Source: Aquipuribacter sp. SD81 (lineage in GTDB: Bacteria; Actinomycetota; Actinomycetes; Actinomycetales; JBBAYJ01). From it: a stretch of 64,000 bases of DNA. A program made the translations under genes and the position numbers. The stretch's first letter is position 1; every line of letters starts with the position of its first letter. The stretch is taken from assembly GCF_037153975.1 (NCBI RefSeq), contig NZ_JBBAYJ010000020.1, forward strand, positions 22,447-86,446. The letters run 5' to 3'. Shown here piece after piece: positions 9,146-15,411 of this stretch. The notes under the pieces are model-generated. The model ran no database searches. It saw only the letters and a list, made by a program, of their open reading frames with translations, and was not told the DNA's origin.

Positions 9146-10552
9146 TCATCTCAGCGTGGGCTGCGGTCCCCCCGCTGCGTCGCGGCTGTCGCGGTTGCCC
9201 CGCTGGTGTAGCTGGGGGCGCCCGGCGCCCTGCTCAGCAGCTCTGCGTAGCAGTCGGTGGTAAGCACCGACGTCGTCCTGGTTGTTCAGGTGTAGGCGCG
9301 CGAGGCCGAGCAGAAGGTCCGTGCGGCGGGCGTTGCGGAGGCTGAAGGAGCGCTGCTCGAACAGTCCTCGCAGGCTGGCGCTGGCGGCCTCGGCGCCGGC
9401 GGTGGAGTAGTGCGCCGGAAGCAGGTGCCGGTACTCGACCTGCTTGGCGATGGCCGGGTCCAGCCGGCGTACCCACTCCGCCGCGCCGCCGCCCAGGCTG
9501 CCGGCCGCGTCCCGGAACTCCTCCCAGGCCTCGGGTCTGCGGAAGGCCGTGTCCAGTCGTCGCATCCAGCGGCCCTGCGGTGCTCCCGCCTGCTGCGCCG
9601 TGAGCGCGGCCGCGGCGCGCTGGCGCAGGTGGTGCTCGCACAGCAGCAGGAACGGCGCACCCGCAGGGAGCACCAGCGGGGTGGGACCGGGCTGGTCTGG
9701 CGACCGGGGTGTGGGCACCCGCTGTGCGGCTGGCCGCCCTGCCCGGACCCGACCCGCTTGGGCGGGGGCGAGGCGCGCTGGCGGCGTCACGGCGGCTGGC
9801 CACATGGTGCGGACCGCGGCATCCACGGCGTGGTTGTCGTCGGAGACGATGCTGAGCGGCGCCGCCGGGAGGTGCAGGCCGTGGAGCAGGTCAAGGTAGT
9901 CGGTGTGCTGGACCGTGGGGCTGGCATGCACGCCCCACACCCGACGAGCACCCGCCTCCGTGTAGCCGTACGCGACGAGCACGGCGAACTCCCGCCGGCG
10001 AACGCCCGTCCGGGTGTTCGTCCACCAGAAGTCGGTCGAGTCCAGGACGAGGGTCTCGGGCTGCTCGGTCTCCCGCAGCGCGTCCAGGACGACGGGTGCC
10101 CACACGTCGACCCACTCCGCCACCATCTGGCCGGCGCTGTCGTGCGGCATCGGGTCACGCCCGGCCGCGACCCGGGCCCGCTGCGCCGCCCGCGCGTAGC
10201 TGACACCCCGCCCGACGGCGACGAGGGCTTCGGCGATGAGGTGCAGGCGGTGCTGGTAGCCCCGCGATACGACCGACCCAGCGTGAACGTCGACGGCGCT
10301 GTCGCAGACCTCGCACACGCCGCCATGACCGCGCTGACGGGGCAGGACCGGCGTGAACCGATGCCACTGGCCGTCGGGGTCGGAGCAGCGGTAGCGCTGG
10401 CGGACGGGTCCGCGGCCGTACGTCCCGTCCCGGCTGACCCGGAACCCAGCAGCGGGGTCGTGGCCTGCCCGGGGGCACGGCGGCGCACCCACCAAAGGAG
10501 GTCGGGGCACGTCACCCACGATGCCGCCGCCAACGCACCCAGCAGTGACCAA
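9146..10552 (-). CDS. Divergent DDE transposase with N-terminal zinc ribbon
   Basis: Up to 468 residues; the start is uncertain (TTG at 10552, or in-frame GTGs slightly downstream; no strong ribosome site). Residues ~26-84 carry spaced cysteines (CPRAG, YRCSD, CEVCDS) like a zinc ribbon, then a helix-turn-helix-like part (GVSYARAAQRARVAAG). The catalytic core shows LVLDSTDFWW (Asp171), SIVSDDNHAVDAAV (Asp238/239), a C-x2-H motif (CEHH, 305-308) and GAEAASASLR (Glu388), the layout of IS256/MULE-type transposases. A Pro/Arg-rich insertion of ~45 residues separates the second Asp from C-x2-H. The C-terminal ~30 residues are low complexity. Its position next to the right inverted repeat supports the role. 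Confidence 0.78.
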   Translation of the reverse strand: MVTAGCVGGGIVGDVPRPPLVGAPPCPRAGHDPAAGFRVSRDGTYGRGPVRQRYRCSDPDGQWHRFTPVLPRQRGHGGVCEVCDSAVDVHAGSVVSRGYQHRLHLIAEALVAVGRGVSYARAAQRARVAAGRDPMPHDSAGQMVAEWVDVWAPVVLDALRETEQPETLVLDSTDFWWTNTRTGVRRREFAVLVAYGYTEAGARRVWGVHASPTVQHTDYLDLLHGLHLPAAPLSIVSDDNHAVDAAVRTMWPAAVTPPARLAPAQAGRVRAGRPAAQRVPTPRSPDQPGPTPLVLPAGAPFLLLCEHHLRQRAAAALTAQQAGAPQGRWMRRLDTAFRRPEAWEEFRDAAGSLGGGAAEWVRRLDPAIAKQVEYRHLLPAHYSTAGAEAASASLRGLFEQRSFSLRNARRTDLLLGLARLHLNNQDDVGAYHRLLRRAAEQGAGRPQLHQRGNRDSRDAAGGPQPTLR

Positions 10553-10571
10553 CGCCCCGGCCTCATCCGAG

Positions 10572-10600
10572 AGGCGTAGTCACCCCGCGATCAGAGGGGG
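10572..10600 (-). repeat. Right terminal inverted repeat
   Basis: Reverse complement of this stretch begins CCCCCTCTGATC, then GCGGGGTGACTACGCC, matching the left end. It also encodes the artificial C-terminus of the truncated gene at 10563-10898. Confidence 0.8.
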
Positions 10601-10608
10601 GGTACGCC
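10601..10608. repeat. Target-site duplication, right copy (GGTACGCC)
   Basis: Identical to 8366-8373, same orientation, directly outside the right inverted repeat. Confidence 0.8.
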
Positions 10609-11010
10609 ACGGCCTCGGCGTCCCCCCAGCCACAGTAGAAGCCCGCTCCGCCCACGGCCCCTGCCACCTCGTCGTCTCCGACGAGCACGAGGGTCACTTC
10701 CGCGGCTGAGCGACAGCGGGGCGTGACCCTTACTTCCCACAGGTCGTCCGTGACCTGACTTCGGCGCACGTCGGCAGCACCCGCGGCGTGCCGCTCCACG
10801 AGTTCAAGCGCGAGGTCGAGCAGATCTGCATCCCCCTGGCTGGGCTTCACGTCGGCCACGGCCAGCATCGTCCACCAACAAGTCGAACCATGGGGCACGG
10901 GCGAAACGCCGCCGCCGGCCCCCCTACACGGGAGCCCCAGTGCAGGATCGTCTTCCGGTCAGTCGGCGGGGACGGGTGGTTCATGGGCTCCCAAGTCCTC
11001 GGCAATCTGC

Positions 11011-11024
11011 TATCAGAAGTGATA
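11011..11024 (+). promoter_or_regulatory. Inverted repeat before vapB, candidate operator/promoter
   Basis: TATCA-GAAG-TGATA is a perfect 5-bp dyad ending 10 bases before the vapB ATG (11035). Type II antitoxins usually bind such dyads to autoregulate. TGATAT (11020-11025) could serve as the -10 element; with its distance to the ATG and no Shine-Dalgarno, the mRNA may be leaderless. This is inference from spacing. Confidence 0.45.
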
Positions 11025-11034
11025 TCGTTGCGGC

Positions 11035-11322
11035 ATGTCCGACGTGCTGATTCGCGACGTCCCTGGCGACGACCTCGACCTGATCCGCTCCACCGCGGCC
11101 GGGTTGGGGGTGTCGCTGCAGAGCTATCTGCGCAGCGCCGTCCAGGCCCAGGCCACGTACCTACGGCGACAGCAGACCCTCGCTGACCTGAACCAGAGGC
11201 TGGCCGGCAAGCCCTCGGTTGAGGAGGACGACAGGACGGCGGTGCTGGACGGTCTCACCTCCGACGAGGCGGAACGTGCAGGAGACCTGTTGGACCGCGG
11301 TAGCAGCGACCAGGCGCCATGA
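11035..11322 (+). CDS. Ribbon-helix-helix antitoxin (VapB/FitA type)
   Basis: 95 residues. N-terminus MSDVLIRDVPGDDLDLIRST with a following helix LGVSLQSYLRSAVQAQ is the ribbon-helix-helix DNA-binding pattern of FitA/VapB antitoxins. The C-terminal acidic half (VEEDDRTAVLDGLTSDEAER) would wrap the toxin. It overlaps the downstream PIN-domain gene by 4 bp (ATGA), the classic antitoxin-toxin layout. A dyad sits just upstream. Confidence 0.85.
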   Translation: MSDVLIRDVPGDDLDLIRSTAAGLGVSLQSYLRSAVQAQATYLRRQQTLADLNQRLAGKPSVEEDDRTAVLDGLTSDEAERAGDLLDRGSSDQAP

Positions 11323-11753
11323 TCGTCGCCGCCTCGGTCGTCATCGACGCCGTTGCAGACCCCGGGCCGCGCGGCGTCGCAGCCCGGACTGCCCTCGCCG
11401 ACCAACCAGCAGCCGAGAAGTTGAGCTCTCCCGGGCACCTCGCCTTTGAGGTGTTGTCCGGCCTGTGTGCAGCAGCCAACCGCCCGAGCCACCCGCTCCA
11501 GGCCGAGGACGTCGAGCGGGCACTGCATGACGCCGAGGCGCTGGGCATCGCCATCGACGCCACACCATGGGCAGACGTCCACCGTGCATGGCAGCTTGCC
11601 CAGGGCTCGATCCGCTACGCCGATGCCGTCTATGTCGCTGCGGCCGAACGGCTGCAGACGCCGCTTCTCACCGCTGACGCACGGATTCAAGGCTCCGGCG
11701 CTCAGGTCGGCTGCACCATCGTCACGGTTGCGCCGCAGCCAGGTCCTTCTTGA
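11319..11753 (+). CDS. PIN-domain toxin (VapC-like) lacking the first catalytic Asp
   Basis: 144 residues. PIN-domain RNases cleave tRNA or rRNA using four acidic residues. Glu44 (HLAFEVLSG), Asp101 (IRYADAVYVAAAE) and Asp119 (LLTADARI) are present, but the N-terminus reads MIVAASVVIDAV where the family has MIVDASVVVDA: residue 4 is Ala, not Asp (codon GCC). This should weaken or abolish metal binding, unless Asp10 compensates. The gene overlaps vapB by 4 bp. The fold assignment is firm; activity is doubtful. Confidence 0.85.
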   Translation: MIVAASVVIDAVADPGPRGVAARTALADQPAAEKLSSPGHLAFEVLSGLCAAANRPSHPLQAEDVERALHDAEALGIAIDATPWADVHRAWQLAQGSIRYADAVYVAAAERLQTPLLTADARIQGSGAQVGCTIVTVAPQPGPS

Positions 11754-11876
11754 TCAATGCCGCCCCGTTCGTCTCAGTTCCGGATCGTCAGCCGGGATAC
11801 CGACGGACGGTGCTGACCTGGGTTCTCGCCTGCGCATCAGCCCAGGACGCTGAGCCCACCCCCGCGCGACGACGCG

Positions 11877-11912
11877 TATAGTACCGTTTGTTGTACGACT
11901 TCAGGAGGAGCC
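11877..11912 (+). promoter_or_regulatory. yefM-yoeB promoter, YefM-type operator and ribosome site
   Basis: Two GTAC cores (11881-11884 and 11893-11896) lie 12 bp centre to centre, the spacing known for the TGTACA pair bound by YefM in E. coli. A TATAGT hexamer (11877-11882) overlapping the first core is a plausible -10. AGGAGGA (11903-11909) precedes the ATG at 11913. Binding of the antitoxin would therefore cover the promoter, giving autorepression. Confidence 0.6.
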
Positions 11913-12161
11913 ATGTCTGTCACCGCCAGCCACGCTCGCGCGCAGCTGTTCCCCCTCATCGAACAGGTCAACGAGGACATGGAAGCAGTGGAGATCGTCT
12001 CGAAGAAGGGCACCGCGTTCCTGGTTCCCGCCGAGGTCTACCGCTCGCTTCTCGAGACCAGCTACCTGCTGCAGTCCCCGTCGAACGCGGAGCACCTGCG
12101 CGCCAGCCTCGCCGAGGCGCACGCGGGTGAGGTGGCCCCCCGCGAGCTGCTCCAGGGGTGA
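11913..12161 (+). CDS. yefM: YefM/Phd-family antitoxin
   Basis: 82 residues. MSVTASHARAQLFPLIEQVN followed by AVEIVSKKGTAFLVPAEVYRSL is the Phd/YefM DNA-binding fold; the C-terminal SPSNAEHLRASLAEA helix contacts the toxin. The stop overlaps the yoeB GTG start (GTGA), so the two are co-translated. It binds and neutralises YoeB and represses its own promoter. Confidence 0.93.
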   Translation: MSVTASHARAQLFPLIEQVNEDMEAVEIVSKKGTAFLVPAEVYRSLLETSYLLQSPSNAEHLRASLAEAHAGEVAPRELLQG

Positions 12162-12406
12162 TCCGCTTCACCTCGCGCGGCTGGGCGGACTACACCTCCT
12201 GGGCAGACGACCGGAAGACGCTGCGACGCATCAACCGTCTCCTCGAGGAGGCCACGCGCGACCCGGGCGCCGGCGTGGGCAAGCCTGAACGGCTGTCCGG
12301 GGACCTGTCGGGGTGCTGGTCCCGGCGCATCGACCAGGAGCACCGCCTCGTCTACACCGTCACCGACGGCGAGATCGTGGTCGTCGCGGCTCGCTACCAC
12401 TACTGA
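12158..12406 (+). CDS. yoeB: YoeB-family mRNA interferase toxin
   Basis: 82 residues from GTG at 12158. RelE-fold ribosome-dependent RNase. Catalytic residues are all present: Glu44 (GKPERLSG), Arg63 (QEHRLVYTV) and the C-terminal His81-Tyr82 (ARYHY), equivalent to E46, R65, H83 and Y84 of E. coli YoeB. Length and the GTGA overlap with yefM are typical. Expected to be active, unlike the neighbouring VapC. Confidence 0.95.
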   Translation: MIRFTSRGWADYTSWADDRKTLRRINRLLEEATRDPGAGVGKPERLSGDLSGCWSRRIDQEHRLVYTVTDGEIVVVAARYHY

Positions 12407-13262
12407 CCAGCACTGTTGTGCGCGCCCGGGCCCACGACCGTGCGGCGCAGCAGGGACGGCATCACAGTCGTCGTCCCGCACGACGCTCCCTGAGCGGCGA
12501 CGTGGTGGCGCCCCCGCTGCTGCGCGACGCGGTCTCGGCCACCGCGTTGGCGGACGCGGTGCCCGTGTGACCAGATGTGAGTCGGCTCGCCTGGTCGACA
12601 TCGCAGCCGCCATCTCTCGCTGCCTGGCCTACCGCGCCCACGCGGAACCCCACCAGACGCTCGAGCGGGTCTGAGCCGACGCGACCCCAGGCTCAGCGGA
12701 GCTCGTCTCCGTTGGGATCCGCCGTACAGATCCTCTGTCCCCTCGACCACCGGCCACCGGCACACCCCGGCCGACCGTGGTGAGCCCCGACGCACGAAGA
12801 AGGCGGCGGTCCACCGGCAGCTGCGGGCCGAGCGCGACCCGAGAGTGCCGAGCCACCGTCGTGTCGATGCCTCGGGACACCCGACCCTGCCGGACGTAGC
12901 CGACCGGGTACGCGCGGAGCAGGGTGCTCCGGGCCTGGGCCTGCTGGCCGTGGGGCAAGGACGCCGGAGACGTCACCGGGTACTGGGGGTCTGATCGGGT
13001 CCCGCCACGGCTCGCAGGACGGGCCCGGGCTGGCCTTCGAGCTGTCGAGGCGGGTGCACGGGTCCCGTCTCGGACCTCGGGGAATGCATCGGCACGCCCG
13101 GACGCTGTCGCCCCTGGTCGTCCAGTTCCGTGTGTCGTGTTTCTCCACGTCCCCGGTAGCAGTGCGGCGGTCGTCCGGCCTCGACAAGGGGGTTGCGACG
13201 CCGCCGTGTGGGTCGGCCGGTCCCGCACGGTGCGGGACCGACACCCGTGAGGAGTGGTTCGC
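12407..13262. other. Non-coding stretch, probably decayed accessory DNA
   Basis: 856 bases with no convincing gene on either strand. Short readable patches exist on the plus strand: 12567-12674 (GTG start, 35 residues, containing LVDIAAAISRCLAYRAHAEP) and about 12780-12990 (RRTKKAAVHRQLRAERD), but neither has a proper start, length or neighbour. They look like relics. The last ~45 bases hold the cspA leader hairpin described separately. Confidence 0.5.
13218..13240 (+). promoter_or_regulatory. Perfect hairpin in the cold-shock gene leader
   Basis: CGGTCCCGCA and TGCGGGACCG form a 10-bp stem with a 3-base loop (CGG), 22 bases before the ATG and just ahead of the ribosome site (GAGGAG at about 13249). 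It could be a structured 5' leader element controlling cold-shock mRNA stability or translation, or the terminator of an upstream transcript. Confidence 0.5.
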
Positions 13263-13466
13263 ATGGCACAGGGAACAGTCAAGTGGTTCAACGCCGAGAA
13301 GGGCTTCGGCTTCATCACCCCCACCGACGGCGGCGCTGACCTCTTCGTCCACCACAGCGAGATCGACGCCCAGGGCTACCGCAGCCTGGACGACGGTCAG
13401 ACCGTGGAGTTCGAGGTCGGCCAGGGCCAGAAGGGCCCGCAGGCCCAGGGCGTCCGCCCCGTCTGA
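13263..13466 (+). CDS. Cold-shock protein (CspA family)
   Basis: 67 residues from ATG at 13263 with GAGGAG eight bases upstream. Single OB-fold cold-shock domain: [18 protein letters not shown] carries RNP1 (KGFGFI) and LFVHHSEI carries RNP2. It binds single-stranded RNA and DNA as a cytoplasmic chaperone. The family's normal length is 65-70 residues. A hairpin precedes it and a strong terminator-like hairpin follows at 13522-13560. Confidence 0.97.
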   Translation: MAQGTVKWFNAEKGFGFITPTDGGADLFVHHSEIDAQGYRSLDDGQTVEFEVGQGQKGPQAQGVRPV

Positions 13467-13521
13467 CCACAGCCCCGTCGTGCGCGCGGGCCTCGTCTAG
13501 GCCCGACCCGCACAGCTCGAC

Positions 13522-13560
13522 CGGAGCCCGCCCGCCCCCCTCCGGGGCAGGCGGGCTCCG
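13522..13560 (+). terminator. Nested hairpin downstream of the cold-shock gene
   Basis: CGGAGCCCGCC pairs with GGCGGGCTCCG (11 bp), with an inner GCCCC/GGGGC stem. No U tract follows, as is common for actinobacterial terminators. It lies 56 bp after the cspA stop. Confidence 0.65.
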
Positions 13561-13636
13561 CCGCGTCCGACGGCCGCACGGCCCGGTCTGCCCGGCCCGA
13601 GGGATCCTGCTGCGGCTCGTGCCCCGGCAGCGGACC

Positions 13637-14449
13637 ATGAGGCGCATGACGTCGCGCGTGCTCACCCCGTGGCTCGGTCGCGCCCGACGACGGAAGTCGG
13701 TCGCAGCGACCGGCGAGGACGTCGCCGCCGGGTCGACTGCCGTCACCCGGGTCCTCGACCACGACTCGACGGAGGTGCGGGCCCTGCTGGCGGAGTGCCT
13801 TGCGTCCGCGCCTGCCGCTGACGTCACGGGGGTGCTGCGGGTCGCGCACGCGGCCATCGCGTCGCGGGTCCGGCCGGTGTACGCCGTCGACGACCTGCAG
13901 GCGGCCAGCCGCACCCTGCGGCTGGGGCGGGGCTCCTGCTCGCAGCGGCTGGCCCTGCTCGAGGCCGTGGCCCGGTCGGCGGGCGTGCCGACGCGGTCGC
14001 GCGGCCTGCTGCTGGACGGTCGCTTCTGGTACCCGAGGTTCCCCGGCCTGCGAGGCGTCGTCCCCGACGAGGTCGTCCTGGCGTGGCCGGAGCTCCGCGT
14101 CGACGGCACCTGGCTCGACCTCTCCGCCGTGCTCTCGGGCCCGGGCGGGTCCGCGGGAGGCGACGACGGCCGGCCGTTCACCAACGCCGGCGAGGAGACC
14201 CTCTTCGAGGCCGTCGGCCGTGGCGGTGCCCGCTGGGACGAGGCCCCGGGGTCGGCCTCGGACGCTCACGACGAGCCCCACGTCGGGTGCGACACGTGCA
14301 GCCTCTCGCGCTGGGTCCTGGCCGAGCTCGGCCGGTACGACACGCGTGAGGAGCTGTTCGCGGTCCACGGCCAGACCCTCTGCTGGCCCGCCCGCACCGC
14401 GGCGGGGCCCGTCCTCTCCCGGTGGTCGGCGGGCGCAGCCGGGCCATGA
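13637..14449 (+). CDS. Transglutaminase-like superfamily protein, catalytic His apparently replaced
   Basis: 270 residues from ATG at 13637 (ATG 13646 also possible; no clear ribosome site). The core matches transglutaminase-like domains: RLGRGSCSQRLALLEAVARS with Cys101, then GVPTRSRGLLLDGRFW, and VVLAWPELRVDGTWLDLS. In the family the last segment reads H-(A/V)-W-x-E ... W-x-x-D; here the His position is Leu148 while Asp161 is kept. A second cysteine cluster (GCDTCSLSRW) lies near the C-terminus. Function unknown; loss of His suggests a non-catalytic or altered role. Confidence 0.7.
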   Translation: MRRMTSRVLTPWLGRARRRKSVAATGEDVAAGSTAVTRVLDHDSTEVRALLAECLASAPAADVTGVLRVAHAAIASRVRPVYAVDDLQAASRTLRLGRGSCSQRLALLEAVARSAGVPTRSRGLLLDGRFWYPRFPGLRGVVPDEVVLAWPELRVDGTWLDLSAVLSGPGGSAGGDDGRPFTNAGEETLFEAVGRGGARWDEAPGSASDAHDEPHVGCDTCSLSRWVLAELGRYDTREELFAVHGQTLCWPARTAAGPVLSRWSAGAAGP

Positions 14450-14761
14450 CGACCGCCCGATTGTTCGTCGTGGTCGGCCGGGTGGCCGGGTCCGGGCTTG
14501 GGTCCCGCCACGCCGGCCGGACCGGCGGGCCGTCCACCGCGGCCCCTCCTCGCACGCCTCCGTCCACCGCCTCGGCCGCGGGGCGGCGCCCCAGCGCGGT
14601 TGACGGGCGAGCCCGGAGACCCCCGCCCCGCGCCACCGAGTGTCAGCCGGTTGCGGCACCCTTCCCGACGGCTCGGAGGTCGACCTCCCCAGGGCCAGCT
14701 GACCCGCACGGGCGCCTCGTGCAGGCCACATGAACCGACCGCAACGACCGAGGGAGACCAC
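14450..14761. other. Intergenic stretch without a recognisable gene
   Basis: 312 bases. A 95-codon plus-strand frame beginning at the ATG near 14446 is low in hydrophobic residues, Pro/Ala/Arg-rich and unlike a folded protein. The final ~15 bases contain the ribosome site (GGGAGA) of the next gene. Nothing else seen. Confidence 0.5.
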
Positions 14762-15388
14762 ATGTCCCGTCAGGACGAGTCGCGCCCGAGAGCGGCCGCC
14801 GCTGCCCGCCCGCACGTCGTCAAGCCGCTGTCGACGGAGACCTTCCCGGCCTGGCTCGCGCTGGCGCAGAAGCACAACGGCGTCTGGGGCGGCTGCTACT
14901 GCTCGTACTTCCACGGTGACACCGACGGGACCGTGAAGGCCGAGCACGACCGGGCGACGTTCAAGGAACGGCTCGTGGCGGAGGGGGTCGCGCACGCCGC
15001 GCTCGTCCTCGACGGCGACGCCGCCATCGCGTGGTGCCAGTACGGCAGCCCCGTCGAGCTGCCGAACATCTACCACCGCAAGCAGTACGACGCCGGGGAG
15101 ACCCGCCCGGCGCCGTGGCGCATCACCTGCTTCTTCGTCGACCGCGACCACCGGCGCTCCGGCGTGGCCCGGGAGGCGCTGGACGGCGCCCTCGACCTGA
15201 TCGCGCGGGCCGGCGGGGGTGAGGTGGTGTCCTTCCCGAACGAACCGGCCCCCGGCAAGCGCACGTCCTCCTCGTTCCTGCACAACGGCACCCGAGCCAT
15301 GTTCGAGAAGGCCGGCTTCACCTTCGAGCGCCGCATCGGCACGAGCAAGACCGTGATGCGCAGGACGGTTCCCGACCTCCGCGGCTGA
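14762..15388 (+). CDS. GNAT-family N-acetyltransferase
   Basis: 208 residues from ATG at 14762, GGGAGA just upstream. The middle carries WGGCYCSYFHGD, HAALVLDGDAAIAWCQYGSP and the acetyl-CoA-binding part ITCFFVDRDHRRSGVAREAL (strand beta4 and motif A, R-x-x-G-V/A), ending AMFEKAGFTFERRIG. This is a common actinobacterial GNAT subgroup with no defined substrate. It is the last island gene before the conserved pimA cluster, with which it converges (23-bp gap). Confidence 0.85.
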   Translation: MSRQDESRPRAAAAARPHVVKPLSTETFPAWLALAQKHNGVWGGCYCSYFHGDTDGTVKAEHDRATFKERLVAEGVAHAALVLDGDAAIAWCQYGSPVELPNIYHRKQYDAGETRPAPWRITCFFVDRDHRRSGVAREALDGALDLIARAGGGEVVSFPNEPAPGKRTSSSFLHNGTRAMFEKAGFTFERRIGTSKTVMRRTVPDLRG

Positions 15389-15411
15389 GCCCCCTCCACC
15401 GACCCCGACGG

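Larger units (their letters stand above)
8374..10600. mobile_element. Transposon with terminal inverted repeats, carrying a SUFU-domain gene and a DDE transposase
   Basis: 2227-bp element. Its ends are imperfect inverted repeats: the left (from 8374) reads CCCCCCCTCTGATC then CCCGGGTGATTAC; the right, reverse-complemented from 10600, reads CCCCCTCTGATC then GCGGGGTGACTAC. About 25 of 29 bases match when aligned on TCTGATC. An 8-bp direct repeat flanks the ends, and excision in silico restores a host reading frame. Contents: a SUFU-domain gene (plus) and a transposase (minus), convergent with 26 bp between them. The transposase starts ~50 bp from the right end, as usual for insertion sequences. 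An 8-bp duplication and a C-x2-H DDE transposase fit the IS256/MULE-like group, but the family assignment is inference. Confidence 0.82.
10563..10898 (-). pseudogene. 5' half of a gene split by the transposon
   Basis: Open frame of 111 codons from GTG at 10898 (an ATG at 10868 is an alternative start). Only the first 99 codons (down to 10602) are host sequence; the final PPSDRGVTTPLG and the stop are supplied by the transposon end. Joined to 8366-8193 it gives a 156-residue protein: N-terminal helix DADLLDLALELVERHAA, a beta-rich middle (DDLWEVRVTPRCRSAAEVTL), GFYCGWGDAEAVAYLREVL across the junction, and a basic C-terminus. No family recognised; small size and accessory context are compatible with an immunity or accessory protein, but that is a guess. 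Confidence 0.8.

Noticed and set aside
12980..13000. A third copy of the transposon end (TCTGATCGGG)
   Set aside because: Only seven to ten bases match, without the C run or the GGGTGA part; consistent with chance.
12924..13250. 108-codon plus-strand frame upstream of the cold-shock gene
   Set aside because: Composition is Arg/Pro/Gly-rich with no protein-like pattern, and it runs through the leader hairpin of cspA.
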